Assembly (NCBI RefSeq): GCF_002266425.1
Contig: NZ_NPMN01000020.1
Span: forward strand, 1-64,000
Source of the DNA: Tissierella sp. P1
GTDB lineage: Bacteria; Bacillota; Clostridia; Tissierellales; Tissierellaceae
Length of the DNA stretch: 64,000 bases
Direction of reading: 5' to 3'
This document shows, piece after piece, positions 53,380 through 63,759 of the stretch. A program made the position numbers and the translations under genes. The notes below the pieces were generated by a model. That model was not told the origin of the DNA. It did not search any database and saw only the letters and a list, made by a program, of their open reading frames with translations. Position 1 is the stretch's first letter; every line of letters begins with the position of its first letter.

Positions 53380-54330
53380 GTGGTAAGAATGATTATAAAG
53401 AGAATGATTCAAGCAATACCAATGATGATTGCCATATCTATAGTTTCATTTCTTCTTATAAAATTAGCACCAGGAGATCCGGTACAGGCCTATATCACTC
53501 CAGAGATGGGGCCAGCAGAGATAGAAAGTATAAGAGAAAGCATGGGTCTCAATAGTCCCATACATATACAATATATAAGATGGTTAAAGTCTGCACTAAA
53601 GGGTGATTTAGGATATTCACTAGTAAATCATAGACCTGTAGCAATGCAAATAATTGAAAGACTTCCAGCAACTTTAGGTCTTATGGGGGCTTCTCTAGTG
53701 ATTTCTATGATTTTGGGAATTATAATAGGTCTTATTTCAGCTGTAAATCAAAATAAATTCTTTGATAATATTGCTACTTTTACTTCCTATCTTGGCATTT
53801 CCATACCAAGTTTTTGGTTTGCAATGATGCTAGTATATGTATTATCTTTAAAATTAAAACTCTTACCAAGTATTGGAATGAGAACCATAGGAGTACATAC
53901 TACTTGGGATTTAATAAAGCATGGAATAATGCCTACAATTGTTTTAAGTTTACAAAATATAGCTACAGTTACTAGATATATTAGGTCAAGCACCATATCT
54001 CAATTAAGAGAAGATTATGTAATGGTTGAATATGCATCAGGAGCTAGCAAAAGAGAAGTGTTGTATAAGTACGTATTAAAGAATGCAATTTTACCTGTAA
54101 TTACAATACTAGGCATGTCTTTACCAGGACTAGTATCTGGAGCATTTATTACAGAGAGTATTTTTGGATGGCCAGGTATGGGACAACTAGGCATTAAATC
54201 TATATTTAGTTATGATTATCCACTTATTATGGCAATTACCATGTTTTCATCCTTTATATTGATTATAGGAAATTTATTGTCAGATATATTATACGGTATT
54301 GCGGATCCAAGGATTAAGGAGTTGAAATAA
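53380..54330 (+). CDS. ABC transporter permease (OppB/DppB type)
   Basis: A 316-residue membrane protein with six helices. The N-terminal MIIKRMIQAIPMMIAISIVSF and the EYASGASKREVLYKYVLKNAI cytoplasmic loop (EAA motif) are typical. GTG 53380 is chosen since AGGAGG lies seven bases before; the GTG at 53356 is inside the hairpin. It forms the channel with the next permease. Confidence 0.92.
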   Translation: MVRMIIKRMIQAIPMMIAISIVSFLLIKLAPGDPVQAYITPEMGPAEIESIRESMGLNSPIHIQYIRWLKSALKGDLGYSLVNHRPVAMQIIERLPATLGLMGASLVISMILGIIIGLISAVNQNKFFDNIATFTSYLGISIPSFWFAMMLVYVLSLKLKLLPSIGMRTIGVHTTWDLIKHGIMPTIVLSLQNIATVTRYIRSSTISQLREDYVMVEYASGASKREVLYKYVLKNAILPVITILGMSLPGLVSGAFITESIFGWPGMGQLGIKSIFSYDYPLIMAITMFSSFILIIGNLLSDILYGIADPRIKELK

Positions 54331-54332
54331 CA

Positions 54333-55178
54333 ATGAATGATAGATTAAAAACAAATCTTAAATATCAGCTAAGACAAAATAAATTAGGGATTATAGCTCT
54401 AACGATAATCTTCATATTAGTAATTGCATCTATCTTCGCCTTTCTATCTCCCCATGATCCAAATAAGATTGATGTAATGAATAGTTTGAGTTCCCCTAGC
54501 AAAGACCATATATTTGGTACAGATGAGATGGGGAGAGATTATTTCGCTCGTGCACTGTATGGAGGAAGGGTATCTCTGACAGTTGGTTTTCTTTCTATGA
54601 TAATATCAACGGTAATAGGGACTATAGTAGGAACTATCAGCGGATATTTTGGAGGGAGAGTTGATAGCTTAATTATGAGGACAATAGATATACTTATGAG
54701 TATACCTACTTTTTTTCTAATACTTATATTAAATGCTTATTTAAAACCAGGGATTCAAAATATCATCATTATAATAGGATTATTCAGCTGGATGGGGATA
54801 GCAAGAATTGTTAGAGCTGAGACACTTTCAGTTAAGGAAAGGGAGTATGTACTATATTCAAAAGTTATAGGAGAAAGGTCTAATATTATTATGCTTAAAC
54901 ATATTATACCAAATATTTTTCCTACAGTTATAGTAGCATCAACCTTAAATATTGCAGGAGCAATTCTAACAGAATCATCTCTATCTTTCTTAGGATTAGG
55001 AGTACGTCAACCAGATTCATCTTGGGGCAGTATGCTTAAATATGCCCAAGGATATATTGGAGATGCACCATACTTAGCCTTATTTCCCGGGATATTAATA
55101 TTGCTTACAGTACTTAGCTTTAATATTTTAGGAGATGTATTTAGAGTTGCATTTGAGCCTAAGGCAAATAATGATTAG
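54333..55178 (+). CDS. ABC transporter permease (OppC/DppC type)
   Basis: A 281-residue membrane protein: N-terminal cytoplasmic OppC_N segment (LKYQLRQNKLGIIAL), HIFGTDEMGRDYFARALYGGRVSL, and the EAA loop near YSKVIGERSNIIMLKHIIPN. It starts 2 bases after the preceding stop. Second channel subunit of the importer. Confidence 0.93.
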   Translation: MNDRLKTNLKYQLRQNKLGIIALTIIFILVIASIFAFLSPHDPNKIDVMNSLSSPSKDHIFGTDEMGRDYFARALYGGRVSLTVGFLSMIISTVIGTIVGTISGYFGGRVDSLIMRTIDILMSIPTFFLILILNAYLKPGIQNIIIIIGLFSWMGIARIVRAETLSVKEREYVLYSKVIGERSNIIMLKHIIPNIFPTVIVASTLNIAGAILTESSLSFLGLGVRQPDSSWGSMLKYAQGYIGDAPYLALFPGILILLTVLSFNILGDVFRVAFEPKANND

Positions 55179-55201
55179 GCAAGGAAAAGGAGAGATTTAA
55201 C

Positions 55202-56191
55202 ATGAAAGAGCCCTTATTAAGTTTGAAGGATTTAAAGGTTTCTTTTTTTAATAATAGTGGTGAGGTTAAAGTAATTCGTGGAGTTTCATTTAACTTAGAA
55301 AAAGGAGAAGTCCTTGGGGTAGTTGGAGAATCTGGAAGCGGAAAATCAGTTACTTCCATGTCTATAATTAAATTACTTAAGGGAACAGGAAAGATTACAA
55401 ATGGCGAGATTGTTTATAAGGGAGAAAACCTAGTAGATAAAACTGAAAAGGAAATGATGAAAATTCGTGGCAATGATATAGCTATGATATTTCAAGATCC
55501 CATGACTTCACTTAATCCAGTATTTACAGTGGGAACACAAATATCTGATGTAATAAGAAGGCATCAGGGATTAAGTAAAATTGAAGCTAAAAATAAAGCC
55601 ATAGAAATGCTAAGAATGGTAGGTATTCCTTCTCCAGAGGAAAGATATAATAACTATCCTCATGAATTCAGCGGTGGTATGAGGCAAAGGGCTATTATTG
55701 CCATGGCATTAAGCTGTGAACCTGAGCTGCTTATAGCAGATGAACCTACTACAGCTCTAGATGTCACAATTCAAGCTCAGATACTTGAATTGCTGATGGA
55801 GTTGAAGGAAAAGATGGATACATCAATTATTTTGATAACCCATGATTTAGGAGTAGTAGCTAATACATGCAATAGAGTAATAGTTATGTATGGAGGACTT
55901 ATTATGGAGGAAGGAACTGTAGATGATATATTCTATAATCCAATGCATCCATATACAAAAGGATTACTTCAATCCTTACCAAATAAAGATACTAAGGAAA
56001 GACAAAGACTTGTGCCAATAAGAGGAAATCCACCAGATTTATCTAAGGCAATAGAAGGATGTCCTTTTGCAGAACGTTGTCCTTATGTAATGGATATCTG
56101 CAAAAAACAACAGCCTAAATATTATGGAGAAAATGCTCATAGAGCTATGTGCTGGCTCTTAGATAAGGGAGATGATAATAATGGAAAATAG
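55202..56191 (+). CDS. ABC transporter ATP-binding protein (OppD/DppD type)
   Basis: A 329-residue ATPase: Walker A GESGSGKS, Q-loop FQDPMTSLNP, signature FSGGMRQR, Walker B LLIADEPTTALD. The C-terminal oligopeptide-transport region has CPFAERCPYVMDIC, with cysteines that may bind an Fe-S cluster. It energises import together with the next gene, which it overlaps. Confidence 0.95.
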   Translation: MKEPLLSLKDLKVSFFNNSGEVKVIRGVSFNLEKGEVLGVVGESGSGKSVTSMSIIKLLKGTGKITNGEIVYKGENLVDKTEKEMMKIRGNDIAMIFQDPMTSLNPVFTVGTQISDVIRRHQGLSKIEAKNKAIEMLRMVGIPSPEERYNNYPHEFSGGMRQRAIIAMALSCEPELLIADEPTTALDVTIQAQILELLMELKEKMDTSIILITHDLGVVANTCNRVIVMYGGLIMEEGTVDDIFYNPMHPYTKGLLQSLPNKDTKERQRLVPIRGNPPDLSKAIEGCPFAERCPYVMDICKKQQPKYYGENAHRAMCWLLDKGDDNNGK

Positions 56192-57164
56192 GAAAAAAGA
56201 AAGGTTAATAGAAGTTAATAATCTAAAAAAATATTTTCCAGTGAAAAAATCATCTTTCATGGGTAAATCACAATATTTAAAAGCTGTAGACGATGTGAGT
56301 TTTTATATAAATGAAGGAGAAACCCTAGGGTTAGTAGGTGAATCTGGTTGTGGCAAATCTACTACAGGTAGAAGTATTATTAGACTTTTTGATATAACTG
56401 GTGGTCAGATTCTCTATAGAGGAAAAGATATAGCTAAATTAAAGGAGTCAGATTTAAGACCTTATAGAAGAAAAATGCAGGTAATATTTCAAGACCCCTA
56501 TGCATCACTTAATCCAACCTTAACTGTAAAAGATCTAATCTCAGAGCCTTTAGATGTTTACCATATAGGCAGTAAAAAGGAACGACAGGAGAGGACTTTG
56601 GAATTATTGGAAAAAGTAGGACTAGGAAAGAACCATCTGGATAGATATCCCCATGAGTTCAGCGGGGGACAAAGGCAGAGAATAGGCATAGCAAGGGCAT
56701 TATCTATTAATCCAGAATTTATATTATGTGATGAACCTATATCAGCCCTTGATGTATCTATTCAAGCACAGGTAGTAAATATGCTGGAGGATCTGCAAAA
56801 TGAAATGGGATTGACATATTTATTTATAGCCCATGATTTATCTATGGTAAGACATATATCCCATAGAATAGGAGTAATGTATCTAGGAAAATTAATAGAA
56901 ATAGGGAAGAGTGATGAAATCTATAACAATCCTCTTCACCCTTATACTCAAGCCCTTTTATCATCAGTTCTTGAGCCTGATCCAAGAATGGCTATAGAGA
57001 ATCCTATTAAGGTATTAGAAGGAGATGTACCTAGCCCTCTTAATCCACCGTCAGGCTGCAAATTTGTTACTAGATGTAAATATGCCATGAATCAATGTCA
57101 TGAAATAGAGCCAAAGTTAATAGAGAGAGAATCAGGCCATATGGTAGCTTGTCATTTATCCTAA
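56181..57164 (+). CDS. ABC transporter ATP-binding protein (OppF/DppF type)
   Basis: A 327-residue ATPase: GESGCGKST, FQDPYASLNPT, FSGGQRQRIGIARAL, FILCDEPISALD and C-terminal SGCKFVTRCKYAMNQC. ATG 56181 is preferred; ATG 56172 is three codons earlier and also possible. It overlaps the preceding gene by 11 bases. Last gene of the importer operon, closed by the terminator at 57281. Confidence 0.95.
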   Translation: MENRKKERLIEVNNLKKYFPVKKSSFMGKSQYLKAVDDVSFYINEGETLGLVGESGCGKSTTGRSIIRLFDITGGQILYRGKDIAKLKESDLRPYRRKMQVIFQDPYASLNPTLTVKDLISEPLDVYHIGSKKERQERTLELLEKVGLGKNHLDRYPHEFSGGQRQRIGIARALSINPEFILCDEPISALDVSIQAQVVNMLEDLQNEMGLTYLFIAHDLSMVRHISHRIGVMYLGKLIEIGKSDEIYNNPLHPYTQALLSSVLEPDPRMAIENPIKVLEGDVPSPLNPPSGCKFVTRCKYAMNQCHEIEPKLIERESGHMVACHLS

Positions 57165-57280
57165 AGGGATAATAAAATAGCGAATAATATCATAAAGTTT
57201 AGCAATATAAGAGTATATATTAATAAAAGAAAATATTATAATAATATTTGTAATAAAGAATACTAATTAACTATCATCAT

Positions 57281-57317
57281 AAGTTGGAATAATTTCACAA
57301 ATTGTTCCAACTTTTTT
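57281..57317 (+). terminator. Rho-independent terminator
   Basis: Stem AAGTTGGAA/TTCCAACTT extended by AATTT/AAATT, with a T6 tail. It ends the ABC importer operon. The rest of 57165-57420 shows nothing else. Confidence 0.88.
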
Positions 57318-57420
57318 ATTATATAAAATTTTGGTAATAAAACAAAGTTAGGGGTAATAATGGGATTGGCAATATAAAGTACAGTATTTTATATTCACGG
57401 CAATCAAAAAGGGTGAGGAT

Positions 57421-60400
57421 ATGGCAAAACATAAAAAGCTAGAAATTCAACATATTATTTCTATAACTATTTCAATCATAATTGTTCTCATAGTTATCAG
57501 CAATCTTCTAATAATTAATTTTCCAAATCAAGAGAGCAAGTATATAGCAAAAAAAGGAGTTTTGGATATTCGGGATTGGAAAATAGATAGAGAAGGAAAT
57601 ATTAAATTAGATGGAGAATGGGAGTTTTATCCAGGGGTACTGCTTAAGCCCGAAGAAACAAAAGCTGATGGATTTAAAAAATATGAGAAAATTAGAAAAT
57701 ATGTAAAGGTTCCTGGTCCATGGAAGGACTATTTAAATGAGGAGGGCTCTTCTGATGGATCAGGTACATATAGGATTATTGTTAGAGTGCCAGAGGATGA
57801 AATATATGGTATCAAAACTAGGACTATACGTACAGCCAGTCGAATTTATTTGAATGGGCAGGAGTTTGCTAGTGTAGGGAACTTATCTATAAATAAGGAG
57901 GACTTTCGCAGGGGAAGCAAATATAGGGTAGTAGCAGGTAATAGCTTAAATAAGGAAATTGAATTAATAATTAATGTTTCAAACTATGATTATGCAACAG
58001 GAGGCATCATCAAATCCGTTGAATTTGGAACTTTTGAATCGATTATGGAGAGCAACAATAAGAGCCGTGCCTTAGATGCACTGACGATTTCAGTTTGTCT
58101 AACCTTATGTATATATTTTCTTATAATATACTCTCAGCGGAGGAAAGAACATTATTTAATATATTTTAGCGGAATGAATTTCTTTATGGCAATATATTTA
58201 TCAACTATGAATGAACAGCTTTTAGATTTAGTATATAACTACAGTTATGTAACTAGAACTGCAATCCAGGTTCTGACAATGATGATGGTAATCCTTTGTT
58301 TTTCACAATTTACCCATTGTTTCTTCAGTAATCATGGCAGCAATAAGATTATAAATAGAATATCTATAATAATTTTTGCTACGCTGGCAATTTTCTTTTA
58401 TAATCCAAATACCCCTTTATTTATCTATCTGGGTTATTTACATGCGGCTATCTTGGGGCTTTTGATGATGAGATATAGCTACATATTTTATATTTTATTA
58501 AAGGAAATATATAATAAAGCAGATTCCTTAGAATATATTTTGATAATTACAACCTCTATGTTTTCCTATTGGTTCATAATGACATTGAAGATATTATTTG
58601 AAATTGATTTAGGGAATATTCCTATTTTGTTGATTTTATTATTGATGCTTAGTATAGCTGCATTAATGAGCCGTCGACTTCAATTAGATTATCAAAGGGC
58701 AAGCTCTCTCTCAGAGAAGCTTATAAGGTACGATAAGCTAAAGGATGAATTTCTAGCTAAGGCATCCCATGAATTAAGGACACCTTTACATGTAATACTC
58801 AATTTAACAAAAAATTTATTAGAGGGGCAAAAGGGGGCACTGAATTCTCAACAACAGGAAGATTTGTTCTTTATAAATCAGGAAGGTCAAAGATTAACTC
58901 GTTTAGTAGAAGATTTATTAGATGCTTCTCAAATAAAAAACGGCGAGATAAAGTTGAGATTAAGCTCAATTGAACCATATAAAATTGTAGAAGATATTTT
59001 AAAGGAAATGAAAATTTTAATTCCTGAAAATAAGTCCATTGTATTAAAAAATCAAATTCCTAGAGTATTTCCAGCATTAAGGGCAGATTCAGATAAATTT
59101 AGGCAGATTATCTATAATCTAGTCCATAATGCTATTAAATATACAAAAGATGGAGAAATAGTAGTCTCTGCGTCTATAGTTGATGGACAAGTTGAAATTA
59201 GGGTATCAGATACTGGAATTGGAATCGAAGAAAAATATTTTAAGGAAGTTTTTGATATTTTTTATCAAAAGAATGAAGAGGGACAGGTGGAACAAGGATT
59301 AGGATTGGGATTATCCATAGTAAAATATTTAGTAGAGAGTCAAGGTGGTAGAATAGACGTCGAGTCGATCTATGGAAAAGGTTCTAATTTTAAGTTTACA
59401 TTACCAGTATATGATGGAGGGATGAAAGAGCAAGATGAAATAGCTTTTATTCAAGAAAAAGTTTTTCAATCTAATATGTCTTTGGAACTATCTCCTAAAT
59501 TAGAAAGAGAAAAAAGAAGCAATATAGGTAAACCAATGATTTTAATAGTGGATGATGAACCATTGAATCAAAAAATTCTATGGGATATTATGGAACAACT
59601 AGAGTTCAATATTATTTTAGCAGATAATGGGGAAGAAGCTTTAGATATTCTTAAAAGAAATAAAATAGATTTAATAATACTAGATTTTATGCTACCAGAT
59701 ATGTCTGGAGATAGAGTATGTAAAGAGGTTCGTAAAGAATACTCTATGGTAGAGCTTCCTATTTTGATTTTGACTGCGTCAGGAAGAACTATTGATTTAA
59801 TGAGTGCATTTGATTATGGTGCTAATGATTTTCAAAGGAAGCCGGTAGATTCTGAGGAATTAAAATCTAGAATTCAATCTCTATTGCTAATGAAAAAATC
59901 AGTAGAGGAAGGGCTAGAAAAAGAATTTCAATATTTTTATTCTCAAATATCTCCACATTTTCTATACAATACAATAAATACTATTATCGGTCTGAGTTAC
60001 AAGGATCGTGAAAAAGCAAGAAGAGCTCTAAACAATTTGTCTATTTATTTTAGAGGAAAACTAGATCTCCATAGAAAGAAGGGTCTTATTACTTTAGAGT
60101 CAGAATTGGAATTGATAATTGCATACCTTGAAATAGAGCAAATGAGGTATGGAGAAAGATTGGAGATTGAATGTGATATTGAAGAGGGAATAAGAGCCAT
60201 GATTCCTCCTTTAACATTACAGCCTATAGTAGAGAATTCCGTACGACATGGTATTGTAGCTAAAAATAATAGTGGAATAGTAAAGATAGTTGTAAAAAGA
60301 AAAACCGAAGGATTTGTAAGTATAGAAATCGAAGACAATGGAATGGGAATGACATTTGAGAAACAACAAGAGATTCTAAAAGGAAATAGCCAAAGACTAG

Positions 60401-60534
60401 GATTTACAAATGTGGTGAAGAAAATAAAGATATTAAAAGGAGCAACTTTGACATTAGAAAGTAAACTAGGAGAAGGCACAATAGTAGAGATTGTTATTCC
60501 GGAGGTGAAATATAATGAGAATCATTTTAATTGA
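57421..60534 (+). CDS. Hybrid sensor histidine kinase with two kinase modules (7TM, HisKA, REC, LytS-type)
   Basis: A 1037-residue membrane protein. An N-terminal helix and an outer domain with LDGEWEFYPGVLL (7TMR-DISM-type, about 35-215) precede seven helices (about 220-420). Then come HisKA (SHELRTPLH, His about 451) and HATPase (SDTGIGIEEKY, GLGLGLSIVKYL). A receiver (VDDEP; Asp in LDFMLPD, about 757) follows, and then a second, LytS-type kinase (SPHFLYNT about 843; N-box PIVENSVRHG about 938). It could phosphorylate its own receiver and the partner regulator by separate routes. It overlaps the next gene by 20 bases, so both form one signalling system. Confidence 0.9.
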   Translation: MAKHKKLEIQHIISITISIIIVLIVISNLLIINFPNQESKYIAKKGVLDIRDWKIDREGNIKLDGEWEFYPGVLLKPEETKADGFKKYEKIRKYVKVPGPWKDYLNEEGSSDGSGTYRIIVRVPEDEIYGIKTRTIRTASRIYLNGQEFASVGNLSINKEDFRRGSKYRVVAGNSLNKEIELIINVSNYDYATGGIIKSVEFGTFESIMESNNKSRALDALTISVCLTLCIYFLIIYSQRRKEHYLIYFSGMNFFMAIYLSTMNEQLLDLVYNYSYVTRTAIQVLTMMMVILCFSQFTHCFFSNHGSNKIINRISIIIFATLAIFFYNPNTPLFIYLGYLHAAILGLLMMRYSYIFYILLKEIYNKADSLEYILIITTSMFSYWFIMTLKILFEIDLGNIPILLILLLMLSIAALMSRRLQLDYQRASSLSEKLIRYDKLKDEFLAKASHELRTPLHVILNLTKNLLEGQKGALNSQQQEDLFFINQEGQRLTRLVEDLLDASQIKNGEIKLRLSSIEPYKIVEDILKEMKILIPENKSIVLKNQIPRVFPALRADSDKFRQIIYNLVHNAIKYTKDGEIVVSASIVDGQVEIRVSDTGIGIEEKYFKEVFDIFYQKNEEGQVEQGLGLGLSIVKYLVESQGGRIDVESIYGKGSNFKFTLPVYDGGMKEQDEIAFIQEKVFQSNMSLELSPKLEREKRSNIGKPMILIVDDEPLNQKILWDIMEQLEFNIILADNGEEALDILKRNKIDLIILDFMLPDMSGDRVCKEVRKEYSMVELPILILTASGRTIDLMSAFDYGANDFQRKPVDSEELKSRIQSLLLMKKSVEEGLEKEFQYFYSQISPHFLYNTINTIIGLSYKDREKARRALNNLSIYFRGKLDLHRKKGLITLESELELIIAYLEIEQMRYGERLEIECDIEEGIRAMIPPLTLQPIVENSVRHGIVAKNNSGIVKIVVKRKTEGFVSIEIEDNGMGMTFEKQQEILKGNSQRLGFTNVVKKIKILKGATLTLESKLGEGTIVEIVIPEVKYNENHFN

Positions 60535-61618
60535 TGATGAACCTATTGCATTAGACTTGTTAAAACTTATGCTTTCCTCATATGAGGATGTGGATGTAGT
60601 TGGTAGTTATACAAAACCTCTTGATGCATTAAAGGGTATTAAGAAAATACAACCTGATGTTATATTTTTAGATATTGAAATGGGCGAGATAAATGGGCTA
60701 GAGCTTGCTGAGCTTTTTATGAAAGAACTTGATGCTGTGGAAATAGTGTTTATTACAGCTTACTCAGAATATGCAGTGGATGCCTTTGAAATAAATGCTA
60801 TTGATTATTTATTAAAGCCCATTCAGGAAAAACGTCTTAATAAAACCATTGAAAGGTTAAAAGATAAATCTATGGAACACTATGGAATAAATATCTTGGA
60901 TAATAGATTGAAAGTAAATAGTTTTGGTTCCTTTGAGGTGTTGGATAGTATGGAGAATCCTCTAATCTGGCGTACTCAAAAATCCAAGGAGTTATTTGCT
61001 TATCTATGGAGCAAAAAGGAAAGAGCTGTTTCCAAAATGTTGATTATGGAAACCATTTTTCCCGATAAAGATTTAGATAAAGCCACTACTCTTTTACACA
61101 CAACTATTTATCAATTGAGAAAGAATTTAGAGAGATTAGGATATTCAAATGGAATCATTTACTTCAATGACTGTTATCAATTAGATATACCAATTAAATC
61201 TGATGTCCAAGAATTAAATAAAATTCTAGGTTCAAAGAAACATAACGATAAGGAGATAGAAGAAATATTAAGAATTTACAAAGGAGATTTTCTAGAAGAA
61301 GGATATCATTGGGCCATGGAAACTCAACAAATATATAAAGACGTAGTATTTAATACACTAGAAAAATACGCAAGGACTCAATTAGAATATGAAAAACTAA
61401 CTCCAATTTTAAAGACTTGTTTGGATAAGATTCACAAAATGGATTCTTTTAATGAAAAGGTGGCAGAAATGATAATTCATTATTATGGTAAACAAAATAA
61501 GAGATCTAGTTTGGAAGTTTTTTTCAATAATTATGTAGAAAATCTTTGGGAAGAAATGAGTCTTAAACCAATGGAAATTACAATAGATCTGTATAGAAAA
61601 TATATGGAAAATTTTTAG
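60515..61618 (+). CDS. Response regulator with SARP-like/BTAD DNA-binding output
   Basis: A 367-residue regulator: receiver domain (1-120; IDDEP, Asp in FLDIEMGE, ITAYSEYA, YLLKPIQ). A winged-helix DNA-binding domain follows (FGSFEV, WRTQKSKELFAYLW, LHTTIYQLRKNL), and then a BTAD-type helical domain to the end. The arrangement is like SARP activators, seldom emphasised in Firmicutes. It overlaps the kinase gene. Its likely target is the promoter next door with 11-bp repeats (61651-61672). Confidence 0.88.
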   Translation: MRIILIDDEPIALDLLKLMLSSYEDVDVVGSYTKPLDALKGIKKIQPDVIFLDIEMGEINGLELAELFMKELDAVEIVFITAYSEYAVDAFEINAIDYLLKPIQEKRLNKTIERLKDKSMEHYGINILDNRLKVNSFGSFEVLDSMENPLIWRTQKSKELFAYLWSKKERAVSKMLIMETIFPDKDLDKATTLLHTTIYQLRKNLERLGYSNGIIYFNDCYQLDIPIKSDVQELNKILGSKKHNDKEIEEILRIYKGDFLEEGYHWAMETQQIYKDVVFNTLEKYARTQLEYEKLTPILKTCLDKIHKMDSFNEKVAEMIIHYYGKQNKRSSLEVFFNNYVENLWEEMSLKPMEITIDLYRKYMENF

Positions 61619-61650
61619 TGGATGTAAAAATAGTAAAAGTATATTACTTC

Positions 61651-61672
61651 TTTGTTCAGAGTTTGTTCAGAG
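61651..61672 (+). repeat. Two perfect tandem 11-bp repeats (TTTGTTCAGAG)
   Basis: 61651-61661 and 61662-61672 are identical and adjoining, just upstream of an AT-rich TATATATAATTAAAT stretch. An 11-bp period is one helical turn, as in SARP and OmpR-type operator repeats. The SARP-like regulator is encoded immediately upstream. It is a candidate operator for the chemoreceptor gene. Confidence 0.65.
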
Positions 61673-61804
61673 CTTATATATATAATTAAATATATAAAAA
61701 TTGATTATTTTGTACTTAAAGACGTTTTAACAAACTAACAAAATTTATTGAAAAAGATTCGTTCTATAGTCGTGAAAAGTTATAAGAGAGGATGGCTGTA
61801 AAAA

Positions 61805-63648
61805 ATGCAAAAAAGGTCGAATACCAATTTGAAATACTTAAGTTTAAATATAAAAATATTATTATCTGTTCTGATGATATTCTTACTGTTTGTATCGATT
61901 TTAGCCTTTATTGGTCTAAGGGGTTATGCCAATATAGCAGTTAGTACAGAGCAAAGAAATTTACAAAATATAAATAATGTTGCAATAGATGCATTAGCTT
62001 CCGCTAGCCGTGCAAGTCAATATGTAAAAACCAATATTCTAGGAAAGGACGATATAGATGCCTTGGCTTCTGCCAGTGAAATCCAATATGTAGAATCCAC
62101 TGCTCAAGGAGTGGATGACGAATTAAATAAAATATTGTCTGCCCAAAATTATATAGAAAGCTTAAATATCGGGAAGGAAGGATTTTTTGTAGCATTTAAT
62201 GAAAAAGGAGAAATAAAATTACACTCAGATATAGGGCATATGCAAAAATATGGATTCGAAATCAAAGGTGACTATTCTTTAATATATGAAGATATACTTA
62301 ATTATTCCTTAAAAAATACATCTAAGGAAGTTTCAGATAATAATGAGGATTTCCATCGAATGTTCATAGGAGAAGAACGTTTTATATTAGATGGAAAAGA
62401 TTATTATGCGAGAATTGAGAGGTGGGAAAGTCTCTATATAGCAAGTATATTAGATGAATATTCAATTGTGGCAGAGGCTAAACAGCAAATAATAAAAATA
62501 CTTATTTTCTTATCCTTTGGAATTATAATTGCTTCAATGATTTTTGTTTATTTAATTAAGAAGCTAGTAGGAGATAAGATGAAAATCATAAGAGATAATG
62601 CACAAAAATTTGGCCAAGGTGATTTTGAAAATTTAAGGGAGCTGCAAGTTAGAGTTAGAGATGAAATCTCTGAGACTAATAAAGTTTTAATAGATTCTTC
62701 TAAAAATATGATGGATATAATAAAGACCTTAAGTAGAATAGTGAAGAATTGTTACTAAAAGGAGAAACTTTACAAGATTTAAGTAGAAGCTATAGTATTG
62801 GAAGCAAAGAAATTGTGATTGCAGTAGATGAGATTGCAAGTGGAAGTGAGAAACAAGCACATGAAACTATGAAAGGTTTAGAAGAGTTGAGTTTATTGAA
62901 AGAAATAATTGATGAAGAACAGGAAAAGTTAAAAATATTAAATTTAAGAATTGAAGATATAGACAAGCTCAAGGAAGAAGGAAATGAAATAATAGAAACC
63001 TTAGTAGAATATACAAATAGAAGCAATGAAGCAGCTATACAAGTGAAACATGTTATAGACCAATCTAATTTTAATGCTAATAAGATAGAAGAGGCAAGTG
63101 CAAAAATAAAAGGAATAGCTAATCAAACCAATCTTTTAGCACTTAATGCAAGTATAGAGGCCGCTAGGGTAGGGGAATATGGAAAAGGTTTTGCAGTTGT
63201 GGCAGATGAAATAAGGAAATTGTCAGAAGAATCTAGTGTATTTGCTTTAGAGATTGAAGATATTATAAAAGATCTATTGTTGGGATCTGAAAAAGCAGTA
63301 GATCTAATGAATGGAGTTAGGGAAGAAGCAGAATATCAAACGGATAGTGTAGAAAGAACAGGAGAAAAATTCCATAGAATAAGAGAAAAAATAGAAGAAA
63401 TAAAGAATGTAATAGATGAACTTAATGAAAGTGGTAGTATCCTTGAAGCAAGGAAAGAGGAAATAGCAGAAGTAATAGAGCATTTAAGTGCTATTGCACA
63501 GGAAAACAATGCGAATACAGAAGAAGTCAGCGCAAAGGTAGAAGAACAAAATAACAGTACTTTGAAATTAGAAGACTTGAGTAATAACTTAAGAATGGTG
63601 TCTGAAAGCTTAATGAGTAAGCTAGAGATACTGTATAGCACTAAGTGA
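61805..63648 (+). pseudogene. Methyl-accepting chemotaxis protein, frameshifted
   Basis: Two frames together give 614 residues. The N-terminal half has a helix (about 17-38), an outer cache-like sensor domain and a second helix (about 235-255), then HAMP-like sequence. The second half has the signalling hairpin tip ([18 protein letters not shown]) and methylation helices. The break is near 62737-62738, where one A restores [10 protein letters not shown]. Probably senses a peptide or other ligand of the importer system next door (inference). Consensus error is likely. Confidence 0.85.
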
Positions 63649-63759
63649 GTATGATTATTTTAATAAATATTCACAGTGATATTTTATTTTTTAAATAAAT
63701 TAACTATAATATATCTTTCAAAAAAGATTTAGCTTCACAAAGTAAGAGGAGTTGTTGAT

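Noticed and set aside
57362-57385. TTGGCA before the hybrid kinase as a sigma-54 promoter
   Set aside because: No TTGC at the right spacing; only GG is present.
60045-60479. Minus-strand frame inside the hybrid kinase
   Set aside because: Antisense shadow of conserved kinase motifs; no family features of its own.
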